Virus record (IMG/VR): IMGVR_UViG_3300013099_000061
Location: 1-30,215 of that record
From: a virus
Strand: one strand, 5' to 3'
Length of the DNA stretch: 30,215 bases
Positions 24,310 through 30,215 of the stretch are shown here, piece by piece. Made by a program: the position numbers and the translations under genes. The notes under the pieces are model-generated. The model ran no database searches, had not been told where the DNA came from, and was given only the letters and a program-made list of their open reading frames with translations. How positions within the stretch are numbered: the stretch's first letter is position 1; each line of letters begins with the position of its first letter.

Positions 24310-26544
24310 TTATATTTTTTTTATATCTTCTTTAGATAAGGTGTCCAATATCTCCTTATTTAATTCTTCATCTTTTGAATAATCTTCATAATTGTTTTGA
24401 AGGAATTCAAATACGGATACCTCTGTAGGTTTTGAATAACCACCCTCACCATTCCATTCATTATATTTATTCACATAAAAATCAACATCACGTTTATTTT
24501 CATTAAGGGGAGTAGTATTGTTATTTACATATCCCAATAAATCTTCACGATTATTAGGCACTTCATCATTATATGTTTTCAATAATAGAGACTTTAATGT
24601 ATCACCAATTTCTTTACCTTTATAACCTAGATTCATTAAATCGTTACCGTTAATAGCCAATTCTTTAATATTTTTTGGATATTTTCCACTTTGTAAATCA
24701 TTAATACTTAATTTAATATTATCTGGAAGTATTTCACTTTGAAAAACTTTTGGTGATGTAGTATAAATATTATGTGCTATTGATCTATTACTTAACGGAT
24801 TATTATTTAATTTATCATTAAACGCAAACTCCAATGCCTTAATTTCTTTATACGTATCAATATCACCTTTTAAATTATCCTTATAATATTGAGACGGTGA
24901 ATCTAAAACATGATGAGTTAATAACATAATGAACTCTCCCATTGTTTTGACATTATCCCATTCATCTCCAACATATAGTGACGCATCTTGTCCAAAAACA
25001 TGTTTAAGTAATCCAGTATTTTTTAAACTAAATGCCCCAACATAAGAATCACCCTTTTCAACAATTTTATTTAATTCAATTAAAATTCTTTCAGGGGAAA
25101 TTTCTTTAATTTTAGGTGCATTGTCTCTAATCAATTTTAAAGTTTCAGGTTCAATAGTAAATCCAAACCTAGAAGAAAATTGAACAGCCCTAAGCATTCT
25201 TAATGGATCTTCACCAAATGCTTTGGGGTTAACAACACGTATGATTTTATTTTTTAAATCTTCCTGTCCTCCATATGGGTCAATAATATTACCGTTAATA
25301 TCTTTTGCAATTGCATTTATTGTGAAATCTCTACGAAATAAATCAGCTTCAATAGGCATTTCATGATCCGATGTTATTTCAAAATCTTTATGCCCACCTT
25401 CACCTGTTGCTTGTTCTTTTCTGGGAATAGCAACATCAATTTCTTCAGTTGCCCCTTCAGGTTTAAATTTTATAACACCAAATGATTTCCCAACCAAATC
25501 CACTTTACCGTACTTAGATAAAATATTTTCCAAATCATCCATTGGGATTCCTGTGATTAAAATATCTAGATCTTTTGATTCTTTTCCAATAAATTCATCA
25601 CGTACAGCACCACCCACTGAAAATATCTTGCCACCTAAATTTTCAATTTCTTCTTTAAACGGTAAATCTTGCAATGACATGATATCCGCTTCATTAAGTG
25701 ATTTAAATGTTAAATTATTAATATCTCCTTGATTACATGCAACAGAAGTGTTACCAAGACCAGCTAATCTACATTTTTTCTTTACCTCAACAGCTTTTGC
25801 TCCATCAACCCATGCTTTTCTTCTTTCAGATAATCTATAAACATCATTAGTGGCATTACCCACAACATGATTATATTCTAAATCTTCATCAATTTCAACT
25901 TCTTGTGGTTTTTCTGTAGGAATAGAATATAAATCACCAAAACCAACATCATAAAAACCTAAATCACCATTTTTTTTATAACCTAAATTATTATAATTTA
26001 AGTAATCCATACTTTGAATACCATTTTTTAAAGCTTCTTCACCAATATGTAATATATCATAAAAAAACTTCTCATCTTCTGGATTTTTCGATAAATAATT
26101 TTCAATTGATTCTTCATCAACACCAATATTATATCCATAAATATAATGATCAATGACATCAGGAAATTCTACACCAAATATTTCTTTAAAAACATAATTA
26201 ATTCTAATCATTTGTCTACCTATTTTTCCATGATCAGTTTTTAATTTCTCTAAAATAATCGTGTAAGTTTCTGGTATATCAGTGGTTTTTGATGTTATGG
26301 ATTGAACACTATAAGGTTCAGCAATATAATTTAAATCTTTACCTATTAATTTTAAATTTTCTATTGCTTCACTTTTATCTGAAGTTACTTTTAAAACTCT
26401 ATCATTTCCAATATCATATGCAACACCAAAATCACCAGCACCTATATATTGAGGAGAATTTAAATTATGTTTTTCTGCAACACCATTTGCTACTCTATCA
26501 GCTATTTCCCTATCATAAACCTCATTTAGATTAATATTGGACAT
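24310..26544 (-). CDS. Fusion: protein-kinase-like domain plus CCA-adding/poly(A)-polymerase-like nucleotidyltransferase
   Basis: 744 residues. N-terminal domain (about 28-205): glycine loop GAGDFGVAY (35-43), Lys52 in VLKVT, a catalytic-loop-like D180 with N185 in MDYLNYNN, and a DFG-like D199 in FYDVGFGD. These are the core residues of a protein-kinase-like fold, with no HRD. A Cys/Gly-rich link (about 253-278, KKKCRLAGLGNTSVACNQG) follows. The C-terminal domain (about 300-520) has class II nucleotidyltransferase motifs: SVGGAVRDEF (309-318), D325-x-D327, IDVAIPR, RRDFTINA (404-411), DPYGGQEDL and EDPLRMLRAVQFSSRFG. Class II enzymes of this kind add CCA or A to RNA 3' ends; E. coli Cca is about 412 residues. 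The fusion is unusual. What the kinase domain phosphorylates is not known. Confidence 0.8.
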   Translation of the reverse strand: MSNINLNEVYDREIADRVANGVAEKHNLNSPQYIGAGDFGVAYDIGNDRVLKVTSDKSEAIENLKLIGKDLNYIAEPYSVQSITSKTTDIPETYTIILEKLKTDHGKIGRQMIRINYVFKEIFGVEFPDVIDHYIYGYNIGVDEESIENYLSKNPEDEKFFYDILHIGEEALKNGIQSMDYLNYNNLGYKKNGDLGFYDVGFGDLYSIPTEKPQEVEIDEDLEYNHVVGNATNDVYRLSERRKAWVDGAKAVEVKKKCRLAGLGNTSVACNQGDINNLTFKSLNEADIMSLQDLPFKEEIENLGGKIFSVGGAVRDEFIGKESKDLDILITGIPMDDLENILSKYGKVDLVGKSFGVIKFKPEGATEEIDVAIPRKEQATGEGGHKDFEITSDHEMPIEADLFRRDFTINAIAKDINGNIIDPYGGQEDLKNKIIRVVNPKAFGEDPLRMLRAVQFSSRFGFTIEPETLKLIRDNAPKIKEISPERILIELNKIVEKGDSYVGAFSLKNTGLLKHVFGQDASLYVGDEWDNVKTMGEFIMLLTHHVLDSPSQYYKDNLKGDIDTYKEIKALEFAFNDKLNNNPLSNRSIAHNIYTTSPKVFQSEILPDNIKLSINDLQSGKYPKNIKELAINGNDLMNLGYKGKEIGDTLKSLLLKTYNDEVPNNREDLLGYVNNNTTPLNENKRDVDFYVNKYNEWNGEGGYSKPTEVSVFEFLQNNYEDYSKDEELNKEILDTLSKEDIKKI

Positions 26545-26556
26545 TCTTTTTTAAAA

Positions 26557-26565
26557 TATAAATAT
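26557..26565 (-). promoter_or_regulatory. Promoter-like element ATATTTATA upstream of kinase-nucleotidyltransferase gene
   Basis: It is 12 bases before the ATG at 26544, in the 23-base gap. The first base differs from the common G. Confidence 0.35.
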
Positions 26566-26567
26566 TA

Positions 26568-27218
26568 TTATGATTCTTTTTTCTTTTTAGATTGTAATCC
26601 TCTTATGGTATCAATTACCATTTTTTTAATCATATCTTTATTTTCTTGTAATGCTTCTTTAACTTTTTCAACAGTATACATTTCAAGAATTGTACTTTTT
26701 ATAGTTTCTTCAACAATTGAACTGAATTTGTCCGTCATATAACTTCCAACAATATTTTCCACATTTTCTTTTAAAAATCCCTCATTCATCATTGGAGATG
26801 TTTGTTGATTAGAATTTTGCGTTTGGGGATTATTATTAAGATTATTGAGTGATTCAGCTAATGTTTTTTTTCTGCTATTCTCTATATCCTTATATAATTG
26901 CTCTTCTCTATTTTCTTGTTCTAAATTATTGTTATTATTTTGTACGTGTTGTTGTGGGTTACTCTTTCTAGGTATTTTAGTTTCAGATAGGGGGTGACTT
27001 TTCGGTTCTCCCTTTTTTTCCGATATCTTATTTTCTACCATTTTAATTAATTTAGAAGAAGATGTTTCCCTTCCTGTATCTAATGAACTAATAAGTTCAT
27101 TCAAAAAACTGTCTTTTGGAAGAGCATTTGTAGATTCACCTAATTTCACAGAAACATCTTTTTTTTCTGCTTTTATCTTATCAATTCCTTCTTTAATTGT
27201 CTCTAAATCTAATTTCAT
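26568..27218 (-). CDS. Coiled-coil, Asn/Gln-rich protein of unknown role
   Basis: 216 residues. The N-terminus is charged (LETIKEGIDKIKAEKKDVSV). Residues about 88-140 are a low-complexity Asn/Gln stretch, likely disordered. The C-terminal 75 residues are helical with coiled-coil potential (FSSIVEETIKSTILEMYTVE; ALQENKDMIKKMVIDTI). No catalytic motif. It precedes the RNA-processing-type block and has a promoter-like element 23 bases before its start, so it may be the first gene of a unit. A scaffold or virion-associated role is possible. Confidence 0.45.
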   Translation of the reverse strand: MKLDLETIKEGIDKIKAEKKDVSVKLGESTNALPKDSFLNELISSLDTGRETSSSKLIKMVENKISEKKGEPKSHPLSETKIPRKSNPQQHVQNNNNNLEQENREEQLYKDIENSRKKTLAESLNNLNNNPQTQNSNQQTSPMMNEGFLKENVENIVGSYMTDKFSSIVEETIKSTILEMYTVEKVKEALQENKDMIKKMVIDTIRGLQSKKKKES

Positions 27219-27241
27219 TATTATAAATTTTTATTGTTTTT

Positions 27242-27250
27242 TATAAATAG
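27242..27250 (-). promoter_or_regulatory. Promoter-like element CTATTTATA
   Basis: It is 23 bases before the ATG at 27218, in a 63-base gap. The first base differs from the common G. It is a candidate start for the unit that includes the coiled-coil protein and the nucleotidyltransferase block. Confidence 0.4.
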
Positions 27251-27281
27251 TTTAATAATCCAAAAAATTAATATTATTCTT

Positions 27282-28205
27282 TTAATAAGAAATGTCGTCA
27301 TCAATTTCTCTATTCGGTTCTTTTTTTGATTTATTTTTTATATCGTCTAAATGTTTATCAAACGTTTTATTTAAATCTGGCTGTGTTTTTTTTGAAAGCA
27401 CAAATTTACTATATAATTGAGGTAAATCACCAATAATTGCATCAGGTGGAAATTTTTCTAGATTTTTCACATTAACTAATTTTAAATCACCCTTATTATT
27501 AATTGCCACAAAATAATCATTTGGTGATTTTTTCATTACTTTTTTTGTTATGTTATATAAATGTTCTATTTCATCACTTGTTGCGTCTCTTTTATGTCTA
27601 CCAACATTATAGAATTGCTTAAATCTTCCTGTTTGTACTTTAAAATCGGACTTATCCATATCTGTTTTAATACCCCTAACATTAGGCTTTTCAATACTAT
27701 CATTATCTTTACTATACACAGATTTAGTGTTTGGATCTATAGACGCACTAATATCCACCAAATCTTTATCAGCCTGATGATATAAAGGCGGGATCATTAC
27801 TTTTCCATTTTCATCAATAAATCTCCTTCCTGTGGGATAAACACTTGTTATTTTATCTAATCTAAATAATCTCCAACCTACTTTCGTTTTTCCATCAGTA
27901 TCTGTATGATATTCGTGATTTTCTCTTCTATTTGGCCAATTAAAACTATCACTAGTGCCTTTATCTTGCCATGCCCTAACCACTTTATTAAGGTTTCCCC
28001 CATTCTTTTTTATACGTTTACCTAATACAAATGGCCGTATAGTTCGATAACCTTTTTTTATGGTATTATCTCCCTCATAATAAATATAAATATATTCACG
28101 TTTATGTATAGCTTTTGCTATAGTATCATCGCTAACACCCTCAACTACAATGTTATGGGTGTTTTTTAAATTAGCTAATAATATTTTATCTTCTTCAATT
28201 AACAT
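27282..28205 (-). CDS. Possible WYL-like domain protein
   Basis: 307 residues from the ATG at 28205; a TTG 12 bases upstream would add four residues, but ATG is preferred and gives an ATGTTAA overlap with the stop of the preceding gene. Residues about 30-122 follow the WYL-domain outline: AIHKREYIYIYYEG, YRTIRPFVLGKR, an aromatic strand (KVVRAWQD), and WRLFRLDKITSVYP, where WYL proteins have an R-x-F-R-L-D-R-I ending. WYL domains sense ligands, often nucleotides, in regulators of defence or DNA-damage responses. The rest (about 130-307) is Lys-rich and unassigned. No DNA-binding domain is seen, so this would be a sensor-only or repurposed copy. The assignment is moderate to low. Confidence 0.45.
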   Translation of the reverse strand: MLIEEDKILLANLKNTHNIVVEGVSDDTIAKAIHKREYIYIYYEGDNTIKKGYRTIRPFVLGKRIKKNGGNLNKVVRAWQDKGTSDSFNWPNRRENHEYHTDTDGKTKVGWRLFRLDKITSVYPTGRRFIDENGKVMIPPLYHQADKDLVDISASIDPNTKSVYSKDNDSIEKPNVRGIKTDMDKSDFKVQTGRFKQFYNVGRHKRDATSDEIEHLYNITKKVMKKSPNDYFVAINNKGDLKLVNVKNLEKFPPDAIIGDLPQLYSKFVLSKKTQPDLNKTFDKHLDDIKNKSKKEPNREIDDDISY

Positions 28206-28438
28206 GCACCAGCACAATATTGTTTATTATTATTAAATGGATTTCTTACAATTGAACATGATCTGACTTTAATATCAGTTGCACCACCAACTTGACCATC
28301 ATTTTCTTCTTTACCCCATTCGTCACCATCTGACATAGTATTAGGATGACCTATAACATATTCACTTCCACATTTGAAACTATTTTTTACTATTGTACAA
28401 TCCCTATACTGTTTACTTATTTCATCTAATCTACTCAT
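28199..28438 (-). CDS. Small Cys-containing protein with internal repeat
   Basis: 79 residues with Cys at 14, 23, 61, 75 and 79. Two similar segments appear: CTIVKNSF (14-21) and CSIVRNPF (61-68), each followed by a polar stretch and another Cys, so the protein may be a pseudo-dimer or a metal-binding unit. The middle (GHPNTMSDGDEWGKEENDGQ) is acidic and probably a loop. The stop overlaps the start of the WYL-like gene. No family is recognised. Confidence 0.45.
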   Translation of the reverse strand: MSRLDEISKQYRDCTIVKNSFKCGSEYVIGHPNTMSDGDEWGKEENDGQVGGATDIKVRSCSIVRNPFNNNKQYCAGAC

Positions 28439-28473
28439 TTTATTTAATTTTTAATAATTATAAATTATTTTTT

Positions 28474-28482
28474 TATAAATAC
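28474..28482 (-). promoter_or_regulatory. Promoter-like element GTATTTATA upstream of small Cys protein gene
   Basis: It is 35 bases before the ATG at 28438, in a 51-base gap of A/T-rich sequence. Confidence 0.4.
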
Positions 28483-28489
28483 AGAAAAT

Positions 28490-29263
28490 TTAATTTAAAA
28501 TAGTTGCAATTTGAACATATTCTTTTAAATTGCTCACAATATCAAGATAATCCATTTCATTAATATCAAACCAACCATAACTACTATGTTCATCATTTAA
28601 TTTAATATTTATGGGTTCTCCATAATATTTACATAGAAAAATATGGTCAACACCATTTGAATCATTATTTAATGTCATTTTATGTTCAATATTCTTTAAA
28701 TTTAAATTAGTCTCCTCTTTAATTTCTCTAAGACAAGCCTTTTCTGGAGTTTCACCATCTTCTACTTCACCACCAATTAAAGCATATTGACCATTTCCCC
28801 ATCCTCCATCAATTATTCTTCTTTTAGCCAATAACACTTTATCTTTCTTATCAACTATAACCCCTATTGCATTTTCTCGTTTTTTTTCTTGTTCTTCTTC
28901 ATTTAAATCAGGAGATTTAGAGGCTCTAGTTCCTAAATTAACATCCACCGTCATATCACTCTTAATTTCTTTCGATCTTTCAACCGCAGATCTATCAGCA
29001 TTTAATTCTCTTTCAATGAAATTCCTCATTAAAGTTCCACCTGCTAATTCATATTGACTTTTATCACCATTTTGAGGATTATATGTATCAAAATAATTTT
29101 TCAATCTCTTGAGTGATTGATATGTTAAAACATGTCCCTTTAATATGAATTTAGCTCGTTTAACACCGTTTCCATGTGGATTCGATATAAGTGTCTTCTC
29201 AATGTGTTTTAATACGTTAGATGGGACATTATAGTTCTTATTTATTAATTCAGAATTAGCCAT
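28490..29263 (-). CDS. Nudix hydrolase with extra N-terminal domain
   Basis: 257 residues. The Nudix box is complete in layout: G165 to E171 (GEVEDGE), then REIKEETNL with R179, E180, E183 and E184; the Gly of REUXEEXGU is Asn186. Nudix enzymes hydrolyse nucleoside diphosphates linked to another group (dNTPs, ADP-ribose, NAD, RNA caps). The first 125 residues form a separate helical part (LTYQSLKRLKNYFDTYNPQN; TLMRNFIERELNADR) of unknown role, so the protein is longer than a plain Nudix (about 130-160). The ATG directly follows the TAA of the upstream gene (TAAATG). The substrate is not readable. Confidence 0.82.
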   Translation of the reverse strand: MANSELINKNYNVPSNVLKHIEKTLISNPHGNGVKRAKFILKGHVLTYQSLKRLKNYFDTYNPQNGDKSQYELAGGTLMRNFIERELNADRSAVERSKEIKSDMTVDVNLGTRASKSPDLNEEEQEKKRENAIGVIVDKKDKVLLAKRRIIDGGWGNGQYALIGGEVEDGETPEKACLREIKEETNLNLKNIEHKMTLNNDSNGVDHIFLCKYYGEPINIKLNDEHSSYGWFDINEMDYLDIVSNLKEYVQIATILN

Positions 29264-29887
29264 TTAATGTATTTCCAATAGATCAATTATATTATTTATA
29301 CTTTTCTTATCCAATTTATTGATTAAACCTGCAATTTTTTTTATTTTTTTGTCCATCACCCCATTATCATTGCTTTTTTCAGACAACTCATCTTCTTTTT
29401 TTTCATCAATCATTTTATCTTCCAACATTTCATTTTCATCAATGTTATCCGTTTTTTTTGATGCATCATCAATATTTTTACCAATTAATTCAACAATATC
29501 TATGGATAAATCAATAAACTCTTCTTTCATATCTTCAGGTAAATCGTTATATTCTAATTCTTCTATTACCCTGTAATCATTCTTTAATTTATTGATATTT
29601 TTATAATATTCTTTCAATAATACTTTATGGTCACGATATAATAACTCCCCCAATTCATGTACAATTTTATCCCCATCTTCTTGTCCTTCAAAAAATGGTA
29701 ATAATGTAAATCCAAATCTACTTAACACATCATATTTAAATGGTTGATGTCCGATTACTTTATCTTGATCCGTAGTTTTGCTTGAGGTAGTCTCTAAATC
29801 ACTACCTGTTGTAGGAACGCTATTCTTACCAATTAAACCATTAGTTGAATCAATTATTTCATCTATATTCTTTTTTTTAAATTTCAT
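29264..29887 (-). CDS. Acidic helical phage protein, unknown role
   Basis: 207 residues. After a basic start, a Thr/Ser-rich segment (NSVPTTGSDLETTSSK) leads to HQPFKYDVLSRFGFTLLPFF (about 47-66), which looks conserved. The rest is helical and very acidic (DENEMLEDKMIDEKKEDELS). No motif for catalysis. A promoter-like element lies 17 bases before the start, and the Nudix gene follows without a gap. It could be a structural or regulatory phage protein; the sequence does not decide. Confidence 0.45.
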   Translation of the reverse strand: MKFKKKNIDEIIDSTNGLIGKNSVPTTGSDLETTSSKTTDQDKVIGHQPFKYDVLSRFGFTLLPFFEGQEDGDKIVHELGELLYRDHKVLLKEYYKNINKLKNDYRVIEELEYNDLPEDMKEEFIDLSIDIVELIGKNIDDASKKTDNIDENEMLEDKMIDEKKEDELSEKSNDNGVMDKKIKKIAGLINKLDKKSINNIIDLLEIH

Positions 29888-29904
29888 ATTAACTATTTTT
29901 TTTA

Positions 29905-29913
29905 TATAAATAC
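29905..29913 (-). promoter_or_regulatory. Promoter-like element GTATTTATA
   Basis: It is 17 bases before the ATG at 29887 and embedded in AGTATTTATATAAAAAA, the fullest form of the shared element in this window. The gap (29888-29945) has no other feature. Confidence 0.5.
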
Positions 29914-29945
29914 TAAATATGTCTAATAGTTATAATTTTAATCGA

Positions 29946-30194
29946 TTAATTTTGCTTATCTAATGAGATAACCTCTAAATTCTTAATCTTTTCTTCCTCA
30001 ATAATTTTCATTTCATCAAGTTTAAGTTCATATTTACTTTTTGGAATTTCTACATTCTTTTTAATAATATCAATAAACGTCCCATTATATAAACCAACTT
30101 GATAATTTTCTCTATTTTTAATTAAGACCAAATCACCCTCTTTATGTTTATCATTAATAGATTTTATTCTATTGGGTTTGTTGTCTTTAATCAT
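29946..30194 (-). CDS. Small protein with possible SH3-like segment, unknown role
   Basis: 82 residues, charged (many Lys and Glu). The middle (GDLVLIKNRENYQVGLYNG) has the strand pattern of a small SH3-like barrel, as in proteins that bind nucleic acid or partner proteins. The C-terminus is a short acidic/basic helix (LDEMKIIEEEKIKNLEVISL). The ATG at 30194 is 21 bases from the right edge, so its upstream context is not seen. Function not recognised. Confidence 0.45.
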   Translation of the reverse strand: MIKDNKPNRIKSINDKHKEGDLVLIKNRENYQVGLYNGTFIDIIKKNVEIPKSKYELKLDEMKIIEEEKIKNLEVISLDKQN

Positions 30195-30215
30195 TTTTTC
30201 ATTTAAATAATTTAA

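Noticed and set aside
24310-26544. tRNA genes expected near a CCA-adding-type enzyme
   Set aside because: No cloverleaf with TTCRA-type T-loop could be seen in the intergenic gaps, which are mostly too short to hold a tRNA.
28203-28217. Alternative start of the WYL-like gene at TTG (28217), giving MCWC at the N-terminus
   Set aside because: The codon at 28217-28215 is TTG. An ATG follows four codons later at 28205 and gives the common ATGTTAA stop-start overlap, so the shorter form is preferred.

Overview
The window is about 30 kb of a strongly AT-rich bacteriophage genome. Essentially every gene is on the minus strand with almost no space between genes, so transcription runs from the right end to the left end. 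The baseplate genes resemble T4 gp25 and gp6, which points to a contractile-tailed (myovirus-type) phage. A Bacteroidota host, perhaps a gliding flavobacterium, is likely for three reasons: tail proteins carry BACON-like and SprB-repeat-like domains; start codons lack Shine-Dalgarno sequences and sit behind A/T-rich leaders; and Thr-rich linkers recur. The host is an inference; no host gene or integration site is visible.

Layout in transcription order. (1) 30194 to 26568: small proteins of unknown role, a Nudix hydrolase with an extra N-terminal domain, a possible WYL-like protein and a coiled-coil protein. (2) 26544 to 21972: an accessory enzyme block. It holds a 744-residue fusion of a protein-kinase-like domain with a CCA-adding/poly(A)-polymerase-like nucleotidyltransferase, a 2H phosphoesterase, a PD-(D/E)XK nuclease-like protein, a HAD phosphatase resembling the 'Swiss Army Knife RNA repair' HAD family, and a ParB-like protein with a possible ADP-ribosyltransferase-like C-terminus. 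Together these look like an undescribed RNA end-processing or repair module, and this is the most interesting part of the window. (3) 21964 to 17884: a Lys-rich small protein, an intrinsic terminator, a GT-B glycosyltransferase and four conserved phage proteins of unknown role, ended by a second strong terminator. (4) 17794 to 2139: the baseplate and tail-adhesin operon, with gp25-like and gp6-like wedge proteins, three smaller virion proteins, a 1229-residue tail protein with a P2 gpI-like segment, a GT-A glycosyltransferase, and five receptor-binding or decoration-type proteins. (5) 2039 to 1: a ribbon-helix-helix-like protein, a RuvC-like resolvase, and two homing-type endonucleases. One has three 61-residue zinc-binding repeats and a Vsr-like nuclease domain; the other is a GIY-YIG protein cut by the window edge.

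Ten intergenic gaps contain the same short element, GTATTTATA when read in the direction of the genes. Its reverse complement matches the T4 late-promoter octamer TATAAATA. Two copies lie just behind intrinsic terminators, so it is probably the phage's promoter element, although its orientation relative to T4 is odd. No tRNA, rRNA, CRISPR array, insertion sequence or plus-strand gene could be supported.
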